Source: Phormidesmis sp963710175
GTDB taxonomy: Bacteria; Cyanobacteriota; Cyanobacteriia; Phormidesmidales; Phormidesmidaceae
Direction: 5' to 3'
Length of the DNA: 64,000 nt
NCBI GenBank assembly: GCA_963710175.1
Contig: CAVPZC010000001.1
Location: 1,116,001-1,180,000 of the forward strand
Below the pieces are notes generated by a model, which had not been told where the DNA came from, did no database searches, and worked only from the letters and a program-made list of their open reading frames with translations. Both the position numbers and the translations under genes were made by a program. Positions 52,658 through 60,711 of the stretch are shown in pieces (within the stretch, counting starts at the first letter, position 1; the number at the start of each line of letters is the position of its first letter).

Positions 52658-52841
52658 ATCAGACTCACTTCAAAACGGGAAAAATGGAGGAAGTCAACCA
52701 GGCAGTACATAGCTGTACAGCCTCTGGTACAGCAGACCAGGGCAAAAAATCAAATTGGCTTAGTTTTATGGAACGTCTATGGGAAAAACGACCCTGAAAC
52801 TCTCTAATACGCTCAGCTCAGGCCTGTTAATTACTTGCTAA

Positions 52842-53348
52842 TCAACGGTTTTGAAAAACAGAAGATTGCAACACCGCTTCGGCATCCAGCACCAGCAAAA
52901 CCTGATCAGCGTGAACAGCGCACCCTCGCAAGTAGGGCAGCAAAATAGGATTGGCCTGAGGTGGCGGCTTAAGTGCGTTAGGCGGTATACGAACAATGCC
53001 GTCAATCTCATCGACCATCAGCCCTAACGAAGAGCCCGATTTGACAATCAACATGCTGTATTGCTGTCTGGGGCGATCCGACATGGGCAGGCCCAGTAGT
53101 CTTACCAAGTTGGCCAGCCAGATGACCCGGCTGCGACGGTTGATCAGTCCCAGCATGCAGGCTGGCATATTGGGAATTGCCGTCACCTGGGCAGCGGGCA
53201 GCACCGTGGCCTCTTCCACCGCTCTAGCCGCAAAAACAGCCGGAACATGAGGCGCTAACTGAAACTTGAGGTAGGCTTCACCCCCGAGCTGACGAGCTGG
53301 CGTAGCAAGGTTGGTTTTCACAGGCAATTGAGTACCCATAGGCAGCAT
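52842..53348 (-). CDS. pixI: CheW-like coupling protein PixI
   Basis: 168 residues, CheW fold: FQLAPHVPAVFAARAVEEAT, then IPNMPACMLGLINRRSRVIWLANL, DRPRQQYSMLIVKSGSSLGLMVDEID and a C-terminal helix. It joins the PixJ receptor to the PixL kinase. It lies between pixH (upstream, 241-bp gap) and pixJ (185 bp downstream), so it may have its own promoter. The start could also be the TTG at 53357 or the ATG at 53339. Confidence 0.88.
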   Translation of the reverse strand: MLPMGTQLPVKTNLATPARQLGGEAYLKFQLAPHVPAVFAARAVEEATVLPAAQVTAIPNMPACMLGLINRRSRVIWLANLVRLLGLPMSDRPRQQYSMLIVKSGSSLGLMVDEIDGIVRIPPNALKPPPQANPILLPYLRGCAVHADQVLLVLDAEAVLQSSVFQNR

Positions 53349-53357
53349 GAAGAGCAA

Positions 53358-53598
53358 TTAAAAGCAGAGAGTAAATGCACCGCCGCCTACAGAACGATTG
53401 TCAACAATCGTGCAAGCTACTGTGCAAGCTTACGATCTCTTTCGGCAAAGTTCTCGGTATCAGACCTGCTTAATACAAGCTTTTCACACCTCAGCTGCTG
53501 ATTCCGGAATCAGCCTGCTGCCTTTATCTACGCTTTAAAGAAAATTGCTCGACAGCCGCCAAAGAAACGCTGTGCCTGTTTGCCCCGGCCGTACCCGG
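53358..53598. other. Gap between pixH and pixI
   Basis: About 240 bp, unusually wide for this operon. It could hold a second promoter for pixIJL. I see no hairpin with a T-tract or recognisable operator. Confidence 0.35.
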
Positions 53599-53976
53599 CT
53601 AGACCAAAACCGTCTTGATAATTTGAATCAGCTGATCGCGGGTATAGGGCTTGGTCAAATAGGCGTTAGCGCCCTGACGCATTCCCCATAAGCGGTCAAT
53701 GTCCTGCTTTTTAGAAGAGCAAATCACGACAGGCACCGCCTGAGTTTCTGGGATACGCCTGAGCTTCCGACACAGCTCAAACCCGCTGATACCAGGCATC
53801 ACTACGTCAGTCACAATCACGTCGGGGGACTGAGCTATGGCCTTGTCGAGCCCCTCACTGCCGGTAGCTGCGCCAATTACGCTGAAGCCTTCCTCTTGCA
53901 GATAGTGGCTCATCAGCTCCATTTCTGAAGGGCCATCTTCAACAACAAGCACAGTGGCCATTTTTGTCATAGTCAT
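53599..53976 (-). CDS. pixH: CheY-like response regulator PixH
   Basis: 125 residues, one receiver domain: VVEDGPSEMEL (acidic pocket), phospho-Asp57 in VIVTDVVMPGISG, the ICSSKK segment and KPYTRDQL. It accepts phosphate from the PixL kinase and probably controls pili motors as a CheY. It follows pixG by 19 bp. The frame's first ATG is used; the internal ATG five codons later (MATVLVV) is equally plausible. Confidence 0.9.
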   Translation of the reverse strand: MTMTKMATVLVVEDGPSEMELMSHYLQEEGFSVIGAATGSEGLDKAIAQSPDVIVTDVVMPGISGFELCRKLRRIPETQAVPVVICSSKKQDIDRLWGMRQGANAYLTKPYTRDQLIQIIKTVLV

Positions 53977-53995
53977 GTGAAACCATCCCCGATGA

Positions 53996-55009
53996 TTAAC
54001 CTTCAGTTGGCAAATGCTTGAAAACTATTTTCAACAGATCGCTTTGAGTAAAAGGTTTCGTTAAGTACCCTGATGCTCTAACCAATTTTGCTCTAGCTCG
54101 GTCGATTAAGCCAGTGTTGCCGGTCACCATCACAATTGGGGTGCGCTTGTAGCGGGGATGCCGCCGCAGCAGTGCGCACAGCTCATAGCCATCGAGATTT
54201 GGCATGGTGATATCTAGCAAAATTAGATCGGGCTTGCTGCGGACGATCTGCATCAGCGCTTTGACCGGATCGTTAATGGCAACCACCGAAAGACTTTGGC
54301 CCTCTAAAAACTTTTGGATGGCGTTGAGCACCGTTGGGCTATCGTCGATGCAGGCAACAGTATAGCTGGGTCGCTCCAGACTGGCCACTCCCAGCTGGCC
54401 ATTGCTCCCAGCTGGCCCAGCCTCTAAATTAGTGAACTCCCTGCCTGCTGCTGTGTTGGCGGTGGGCTGACGGCTGACAGCAGGTTGTTTGCTGTTGCGC
54501 TGACACCGCTCTACGATGGGCCGCAAATCCAGGCTGCAAAAGGTAGGAATGCCCTCGGTTTGAGCTGCGGGAATCAGCTCATAGCTGCCTTCACGCACGC
54601 TGAGGAAAGGCTCGATGACGAGCGTGGCGATCGCTTCAATTAGCTGAGCTGCCTGCTGCTCGCTTAAGTATTGCTGCTCGACTAGCCAGCAGAGAGCGCT
54701 GTAGTCACGGCTAACTACATTATCGACTTCGTCAGACTGCTCAAACAGCCGCCTCATCCGATTGCGAACAGTTTGAGGTACCGGCTCCTCCAGCATCTGT
54801 AGCTGCTGCTCTAATCGGTCAAAAGCCGATTTAGTAGAGCTGGTCGCAAAATTGAGCCGCCCCTGGCTAAATAGCAGCTGCCACTCTGCTGCTTGCGTCG
54901 AGAGCTTGAGACAGCCGCTGACCTGACGGCTAATCAGCTGGGCCAGCAAACTTAAAGGATGCAACTTGTGAGAGGTACTGTAACTCATGCTTGAACGGCT
55001 GTTTGTCAT
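53996..55009 (-). CDS. pixG: PatA-type response regulator PixG
   Basis: 337 residues. An N-terminal DUF4388/PATAN-type domain (about 15-170; HPLSLLAQLISRQVSGCLKL) and a C-terminal receiver (about 215-335; VACIDDSPTVLNAIQKFLEG, LILLDITMPNLDGYELC, TKPFTQSDLLKIV). This PatA architecture is the pixG output of cyanobacterial phototaxis, where the PATAN domain binds pilus extension machinery. First gene of the operon; promoter in the 130 bp between it and the DUF389 gene (which is on the same strand, upstream). Confidence 0.92.
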   Translation of the reverse strand: MTNSRSSMSYSTSHKLHPLSLLAQLISRQVSGCLKLSTQAAEWQLLFSQGRLNFATSSTKSAFDRLEQQLQMLEEPVPQTVRNRMRRLFEQSDEVDNVVSRDYSALCWLVEQQYLSEQQAAQLIEAIATLVIEPFLSVREGSYELIPAAQTEGIPTFCSLDLRPIVERCQRNSKQPAVSRQPTANTAAGREFTNLEAGPAGSNGQLGVASLERPSYTVACIDDSPTVLNAIQKFLEGQSLSVVAINDPVKALMQIVRSKPDLILLDITMPNLDGYELCALLRRHPRYKRTPIVMVTGNTGLIDRARAKLVRASGYLTKPFTQSDLLKIVFKHLPTEG

Positions 55010-55139
55010 CTAAAATCTATGCCGGATTTTTGCTGAAGCCTGGTCGCTAGGATAATAGGTCACCTGATAGCATAGCCGCAACCGAACTATGCAATACACG
55101 CACTGGGGTGACGCAGTCTGCGTTGGACGCGTCAGGTGG

Positions 55140-56243
55140 TTACCTAGGGTCAGCCTCAGGCTGGAGATTTTCTGCTGGCGTTATCTCTGGTGCGGTCTCT
55201 GGCGCTATCTCTGAGCTGGGCTGAGTATCGTCTCGGGTCACCTCTTTCACCTCGCTCACCTGGAAGACAAACCGAAACGGCTGTTTCATTCGGCGGGTGA
55301 TGTAGCTCTCCAGCAGCTCCACCTGCCGGGGGGTAATTGGCAGGTTGGAGTTGACGACCATGCGCACCTCAGGCGGAGAGACTTGCCAATTGGTTTGGCT
55401 GCTCACCAGCTGTAGGTTCTTAAAGGTCTCGGTGTCCTCGACCAGAACGCGTTTGACGTTAGCTTCCAGCTGATTTTGGCGGATGAGCTGAATCAGGCTC
55501 AAGCCCAGCGGAAAAATTAGCAGACTGGTGAGCAAGACCACCGCTCCCAGAGGCCGACGAGCACGCCGAAACGGTGAGTATCCGGAGACCAAAAAGGCCA
55601 CCATGCAAGATAGCGTGATCCCTAGCAGATTGGTTAGGTAGAGCAGCGATGCACCCAGGCTGAGCTGTCCATTAAGCTGCGCCAGGCCCAGGCCTACTAC
55701 GCAGAGCGGGGGCATCAGAGCGACAGCGATCGCCGTTCCCGCCAATGTACTCGACAGCCGAGGCTGCACCTTAGCATAGCCGCTGATGCCGCCAGCTGCG
55801 ATCGCAATCCCCAAATCTAACAGCGTTGGCGATGAGCGGGCCGCCACCTCACTGCCATACTCCAAAAAGCCCAGCCCCAGACCGATCAGGGCAGATAGCG
55901 CGATCGCTAGTCCAGTGCCGACCAGCAGCGACTTTACACCGGTCTTCACTAGCACTAGATCGCCTTCCAAAATGCCAAAAGCCACCGAGCGAATTGGCAG
56001 CATCAGCGGCGCAATCAGCATCGCACCAATAATTACCGCCGCGCTGTTAGAGAGTAGCCCTAGCGTGGCAATCAAGCAGGCCCCCAAAATCAGCACTACA
56101 TAGTCAGAATCTAGCTCAGCTTCTTCTAGCAAGCTGTCCTGCATGTGCTGATGCGCCTGAGGCGACACCCGCCTGCCGACCAAATACTTTTGTCCCCACT
56201 GATCGATCCGCGCTCTCAAAACTGGGCCTCCCTCTACAAACAC
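55140..56243 (-). CDS. DUF389 membrane protein
   Basis: 367 residues from a GTG start. After a short cytoplasmic part there are six or more membrane helices; the marker is IIGAMLIAPLMLPIRSVAFG (residues about 71-90) and later GTAIAVALMPPLCVVGLGLA, both typical of the DUF389/TIGR00341 family. The C-terminal soluble domain (about 260-335) is followed by a Pro/Glu-rich tail. Function unknown; homologues occur in bacteria and archaea. It is on the same strand as the pix operon, just upstream, but the gap argues for an independent transcript. Confidence 0.85.
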   Translation of the reverse strand: MFVEGGPVLRARIDQWGQKYLVGRRVSPQAHQHMQDSLLEEAELDSDYVVLILGACLIATLGLLSNSAAVIIGAMLIAPLMLPIRSVAFGILEGDLVLVKTGVKSLLVGTGLAIALSALIGLGLGFLEYGSEVAARSSPTLLDLGIAIAAGGISGYAKVQPRLSSTLAGTAIAVALMPPLCVVGLGLAQLNGQLSLGASLLYLTNLLGITLSCMVAFLVSGYSPFRRARRPLGAVVLLTSLLIFPLGLSLIQLIRQNQLEANVKRVLVEDTETFKNLQLVSSQTNWQVSPPEVRMVVNSNLPITPRQVELLESYITRRMKQPFRFVFQVSEVKEVTRDDTQPSSEIAPETAPEITPAENLQPEADPR

Positions 56244-56378
56244 GCGATCTAAATTTGTGCCCTCCCTCCTTCAGAAACATTTGTTTCTAAAGGTACACCG
56301 CTGTAGATCGGCAGCCGGATATCTTTAGGCTTGAGCAGGTGACCTCCCTGCCTTTGTACAGCAACATAGGAAAATAAT

Positions 56379-56732
56379 ATGGGTTTTTTCAGCAGAATTT
56401 TCGGTAAAGATAAGCCAAAAGACGCTTCTACTTCTGTGCGCCGGGGCGTAGCTAGCGCTGCTAAAAAGGCGGCCAGTGACGATACACCCGATTACAAAGT
56501 CGGTCTCAACGGCGAATTTGATGAGAGTGGCCTCGCCAAGCGAGTGGCTCTCGCCTTCGACGAAGACAATCAGCTAGACGATATCGATACCCTGTGGGTT
56601 GCCCAGACCAGCGCGACTGTCGTGCTCAAAGGCAAAGTACCTAGCCAGGCAATCTTAGACAAAATGGTCAGCGTTGCAAAAAAAGTCGATGGCACAGACG
56701 CAGTCGATACCAAACAGGTCGAAGTGGGTTAA
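56379..56732 (+). CDS. BON-domain-like small protein
   Basis: 117 residues. A basic N-terminus (MGFFSRIFGKDKPK) leads to a BON-like domain (about 40-115): KRVALAFDEDNQLDDIDTLW, ATVVLKGKVPSQAILDKMVSV and AKKVDGTDAVDTKQVEV, the usual alpha-beta-beta pattern that binds phospholipid or peptide ligands. No signal peptide, so cytoplasmic. AGGA lies seven bases before the ATG. A strong terminator stands behind it. Confidence 0.75.
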   Translation: MGFFSRIFGKDKPKDASTSVRRGVASAAKKAASDDTPDYKVGLNGEFDESGLAKRVALAFDEDNQLDDIDTLWVAQTSATVVLKGKVPSQAILDKMVSVAKKVDGTDAVDTKQVEVG

Positions 56733-56801
56733 TAGAAGCGGGCTAGCCGCTGCTCAGAGACCAGAGCCTGAGTCGGCAGCTTGAAAGCACAGAAAAAATT
56801 A

Positions 56802-56831
56802 AAAAGGGAGGCTGAGAATTGCCTCCCTTTT
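56802..56831 (+). terminator. Rho-independent terminator behind the BON gene
   Basis: AAAAGGGAGGC (56802-56812) and GCCTCCCTTTT (56821-56831) pair perfectly over 11 bp around eight bases; the T-run is the end of the stem. It separates the BON gene from dapB. Confidence 0.8.
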
Positions 56832-56880
56832 GCCATATCAGGTCGCTATACAATGGCCCTATAGCAACCGCAACACAACT

Positions 56881-57702
56881 ATGAGCGATCAAAAAATTCT
56901 GGTGGTCGTCAACGGGGCCCTGGGCAAGATGGGCCAGGCCATCGTCAAGGCCGTTTCAGCCGCTGACGATATGACCTTAGTTGGCGCAATCGACCGCAAT
57001 CCCGAGAAAATCGGCCAAGATATTGGTGAAGTGATTGGCATAGAACCGCTCGAAATACCGCTCATGAATGACCTGGAAGCCACCCTGGTAGCGGCTCAGA
57101 GCGAAGGAACAGCGGTGATGGTCGATGTCACTCATCCAGACAGCGTGTACAACTCTGTCCGCGCAGCGATCGCCTACGGAGTGCGGCCCGTCGTCGGCAC
57201 TACCGGCATGAGCGCCAAGCAAATCGAAGACCTGACAGAATTTGCCGATAAGGCCAGCACAGGCTGCTTACTCATTCCCAATTTTTCTATCGGCATGGTG
57301 CTGTTGCAGCAGGCTGCACTCCAGGCCGCCGCTTACTTTGACCATGTTGAAATTATCGAGCTGCACCACAATCAAAAAGCCGACGCGCCCAGCGGCACCG
57401 CCGTTAAAACTGCGCAAATGCTTTCGGAAGTTAACAAAACCTTTAACCCGCCGCAGGTCGAAGAATCTGAAAAGATGGCCGGCGCCAGAGGTAGCCAAAC
57501 TGACGAAGGCGTGAGAATTCACAGCGTGCGGCTGCCTGGGCTAGTGGCCCATCAAGAAGTGATCTTCGGAGCGGCAGGCCAGGTCTATACGCTGCGTCAC
57601 GATACGAGCGATCGCATCTGCTACATGCCGGGCGTCTTACTCTCCATCCGCCGGGTGCTTGCACTCAAGTCGCTGGTCTACGGCCTCGATAAAATTCTCT
57701 AG
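56881..57702 (+). CDS. dapB: 4-hydroxy-tetrahydrodipicolinate reductase
   Basis: 273 residues. DapB reduces hydroxy-tetrahydrodipicolinate with NAD(P)H in the lysine/diaminopimelate pathway, required for peptidoglycan. Signatures: the Rossmann GALGKMGQAIVKAV, VGTTGMSAKQIEDL and the catalytic/substrate motif ELHHNQKADAPSGTAVK (His-His, Lys, DAPSGTA). I use the ATG at 56881 (MSDQKILVVV), the family's usual start; the frame is open 17 codons upstream, but that part overlaps the terminator. Confidence 0.95.
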   Translation: MSDQKILVVVNGALGKMGQAIVKAVSAADDMTLVGAIDRNPEKIGQDIGEVIGIEPLEIPLMNDLEATLVAAQSEGTAVMVDVTHPDSVYNSVRAAIAYGVRPVVGTTGMSAKQIEDLTEFADKASTGCLLIPNFSIGMVLLQQAALQAAAYFDHVEIIELHHNQKADAPSGTAVKTAQMLSEVNKTFNPPQVEESEKMAGARGSQTDEGVRIHSVRLPGLVAHQEVIFGAAGQVYTLRHDTSDRICYMPGVLLSIRRVLALKSLVYGLDKIL

Positions 57703-58044
57703 CACCGAATTCTTTAAGCCTGGAGTATTTGGGCTCAATCGCTTTAAAAAGAAAAAGGCCTGACCCCTTTAAGCCCCCAGGATCAGGCATTTCTGCTAAA
57801 GCACCCAGACAAAACTTAGCTTCAAACCCCTAAAATGCCCCTTAGGAAAGCCTGAATGGTTTTGCATACGCGCTTCAGAAGTGCTCTCATTGTCTGACGG
57901 CGCAGCGGCTGACGCCTCGCAGTAAACACGGAAATATTGGGCTGCTCAACAGGCAGTAGATCTTAGAATTCAGTATATTTACACTTCACATATGGAGCGA
58001 TGTGAAACGTATCCTATGGGCGCAAGTCGGCTGGCAACGACAAA
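57703..58044. other. Intergenic region behind dapB
   Basis: About 340 bp between convergent genes. It contains a long-loop inverted repeat GCCTGA (57758-57763) / TCAGGC (57783-57788), followed by ATTTCTGC, which may terminate dapB. Nothing else is recognised. Confidence 0.4.
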
Positions 58045-60297
58045 TTAAAAATACAGCAGCAAATTCAGCCCAGGAATCGTTCGCGAAAGCGTCCACAGCA
58101 GCAGGGCAACGTAGGCAATGCCCAACCCCCACTGATACCAGGCTAGAGCGCTGATCAGCCCCGGCACGGCCTGATCTCGCAGCCGAATATCGTTGAAACC
58201 AAACTTGAACCAGTTGTTGAAGCTGAAGTCGTAGTAGTTGAGCCAGTTCCAGCGCTGATGGATGAGGAGGGGGGTGTAGCGATCGCGATAAAACGGAAAC
58301 TTAGGAATCACCGGCAGCCGGGCAATCAGCACCTGAAGCTGGCGCAGCGCTCCGTTTTCAACAAAATAGCTGATGGTCATCAGGTCGTGATAGCGGCCCT
58401 GCTGATAGAGCTTCACCATTAACCCTACCGGCACGGGCAAAATGACTAGCACCACAGCGGCCAGAGTCCGCACTGGATGGGCGCTGCTCTGGCTTAAAAG
58501 GCTCAGCGCCAGCGCCAGCATACCGGCCCCGCTGAACGCCATAGCTGTCGTTTCGGTGCGGCTTGGCACTAGCGGCGTCGGCACCCGGCGCCGGTAGCGA
58601 TCAACAGTCCAAAAAATCAGCGCAAACAGGGTCGTTGCGATCAACCCGACGCTAAAGGTGAGGCCCACATCAGTGCCATAGTGGCTCAGCAGTAGCAGCC
58701 CCGCCAGCAACAGCCAGCGAACCAGGCGCTGAGCCCGGCTGAGCAAATTAGTAGGCCGAGTGGTGATGCGATCGCGCACCTTCAAATAAGTCGCCAGGTC
58801 AATTTCATCTAGCCCCAGCAGGTCAGCCTGACTGACAAAAGGCTGATCTTGAGCGCGGGCCACCACCGCCTGGGCCTGTTCAGGGTTTAGCCCCAAATTC
58901 ACCAGCTGCATCGGACTGGCCTGATTGAGGCTGACGCCAAAAATCTGCCTTTGAATTTGAGCCAGCCGCAGCCGCTCGGTGGTGTACTCCAGCTGGTTGG
59001 CATCGCCAATTTGCTCTAACAGCCGAAAATTGCGCACCAGATTGCGCAAAACCGTCTCATTACTCGCCAGCGCTGGCACCGAAAATACCCGGCCAATCTG
59101 ACCGGGGCTGCCCAAAATTTTGGCTTCACCCGCGCTGAAATCGAGATCGGTCACGTTGATAGTGGTGGCTTTAGCAAAGCGGGCATCGCCAAAATCTAGC
59201 TGGCTGAGAACGTGCGCCCCCCGCAAACTCAGCGGCTGCTGAAACTGCGCCTGCCGAAAGCTCACAGGCGCTTCAAACTGGGTGTCAGTCAAAAACAGTG
59301 CCTGGTCAAAACGGCTTTTTTGAAAGCTGACGGTGCTGTGAAACTTGGCTTGGTCAAAGTCGGCGCTGGTCTGCCAGTGCGATCGCCCAAACGTAGCGGA
59401 CTGAAAATCAGCCTGGGCAAAACTGGCGCTCTGGTGAAAAACACTGGCCTGCCAGTTGGTAAAGCCGCTAAAGCTAGCCTGGTTGAACTGAGCCCGCTGA
59501 GCAAACACAGCGCCCCGGAAGCTGCTCTCCTGCTGAAACTGTCCCTGGCTAAAGTTCGCGCTGCGAGCAAATCGCGCCCCTCGCCAGTTAGCCCGGCGGG
59601 TAAAGATGGACTGCTCCGCCTCCACCCGACTGAGAAAATACGTATCTGTCGCTGCTGTCTCCCCGTTAAAACAGGTCTGAACCAGCAGCAGCGGCCCCTG
59701 AAAAGCAAATGTATCAAGCTGGGCGGGCTGAGCCTGGATTAACAGCGATCGCGCCAGCGCCCCGGTCGGTGCGCTAGCCCCAGAACCGAGTACAGGCCCC
59801 ATACCGCGAGCCAAGCTACTCGGTAAAAGACCTTTAGCCAGCGACGACTGAAATTCGCGATTAAAAGCGTCTAATGCAGGCAGACTCAGCCCGCCGTAAG
59901 CTGGCACCCGCAGGCTCAGCCGAGAAAAGTCCAGATCGCCATGCACCAGCGCAGAGCTAAGATCTAGACCCACTGGCTGACCGCCGTTGAGCGCTTTTTG
60001 CAGCCGCTGATAGAAAGGTTCAATAAACGCGGCTTTATGGCTGGCCTCGCTAGCGCGCAAGTCAATATCAAACCCTTTAAGATCGACAACGAGCGCGCCC
60101 CCACGACGAACCGGCGCAGCCAGCCGCTGATCGAGCAGGGCCAGGGTCAGCACTGGTCGTTCCGACTGTCCAGACAAACTAGCGCCTACGGCTGTCTCAG
60201 CTGCTGCCCAGCCGTCGTACATCAGCAGTAGAACCATCAAACTCAGCCGGGTCAACCAGACCTGAGCCAACCGCCACCGCTGAGAAATATTGACCAT
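58045..60297 (-). CDS. Pentapeptide-repeat protein with helix-hairpin-helix and membrane domain
   Basis: 750 residues in four parts. A signal peptide or anchor (about 12-33) starts an exported N-terminal domain (about 45-220). About 228-395 is a pentapeptide-repeat solenoid (A[N/D/S]F-x-x pattern, such as ANFSQGQF, ASFAQADF, SATFGRS). About 470-515 (SPMQLVNLGLNPEQAQAVVARAQ, then a second helix-hairpin segment) looks like a ComEA-type helix-hairpin-helix. From about 530 there are five membrane helices. The order exported solenoid - HhH - membrane is unusual. Function unknown; a structural or anchoring role in the envelope is my guess. Confidence 0.7.
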   Translation of the reverse strand: MVNISQRWRLAQVWLTRLSLMVLLLMYDGWAAAETAVGASLSGQSERPVLTLALLDQRLAAPVRRGGALVVDLKGFDIDLRASEASHKAAFIEPFYQRLQKALNGGQPVGLDLSSALVHGDLDFSRLSLRVPAYGGLSLPALDAFNREFQSSLAKGLLPSSLARGMGPVLGSGASAPTGALARSLLIQAQPAQLDTFAFQGPLLLVQTCFNGETAATDTYFLSRVEAEQSIFTRRANWRGARFARSANFSQGQFQQESSFRGAVFAQRAQFNQASFSGFTNWQASVFHQSASFAQADFQSATFGRSHWQTSADFDQAKFHSTVSFQKSRFDQALFLTDTQFEAPVSFRQAQFQQPLSLRGAHVLSQLDFGDARFAKATTINVTDLDFSAGEAKILGSPGQIGRVFSVPALASNETVLRNLVRNFRLLEQIGDANQLEYTTERLRLAQIQRQIFGVSLNQASPMQLVNLGLNPEQAQAVVARAQDQPFVSQADLLGLDEIDLATYLKVRDRITTRPTNLLSRAQRLVRWLLLAGLLLLSHYGTDVGLTFSVGLIATTLFALIFWTVDRYRRRVPTPLVPSRTETTAMAFSGAGMLALALSLLSQSSAHPVRTLAAVVLVILPVPVGLMVKLYQQGRYHDLMTISYFVENGALRQLQVLIARLPVIPKFPFYRDRYTPLLIHQRWNWLNYYDFSFNNWFKFGFNDIRLRDQAVPGLISALAWYQWGLGIAYVALLLWTLSRTIPGLNLLLYF

Positions 60298-60337
60298 TCG
60301 TCCGCTGTCCGTTTGCTGACTATCTGTTTGCTAAGTA

Positions 60338-60546
60338 ACCTGAGTTCGGGATAAGCAACTCATGCTTATTGCTAGAAGTAAGTCCCTTCTGGAAGGGTGG
60401 CCCGCAGGGTCCGGGATGGGTCGGCAACGTGCGCTACACACCGAAACCCACCCCTGCGCCCCTCTAGAGGGGATCTACTTAAGGCTATGTGTTAAAGAGC
60501 GCCGACAATCTGGCATCACAGGCAATCACTTATCCCAAACTGACGT
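60338..60546. mobile_element. MITE, copy B (209 bp, TSD TAAGTA)
   Basis: Inverted relative to copy A at 10355-10562, starting ACCTGAGTTCGGGATAAG and ending with the complement of ACGTCAGTTTGGGATAAG. Flanked by the perfect 6-bp direct repeat TAAGTA (60332-60337 and 60547-60552). The flanking TCTGTTTGCTAA appears on both sides, because the host sequence held a small tandem repeat. It lies in the gap between the pentapeptide gene and mutL, about 165 bp before the mutL start. Confidence 0.85.
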
Positions 60547-60711
60547 TAAGTATCTGTTTGCTAACTGAAGGTGCGCTCACACCCGCTGCGTAGCCTACTC
60601 TATTGCTCCTCACCGAGCAAGGAGGCTCCGCTTTCTCTCGCAGATAACGCGCTGGCAACAGGCTGCTCGGTCAAAGGGCCTGCTCGCTACTCAGCTCGCT
60701 ACACTGAAGCT

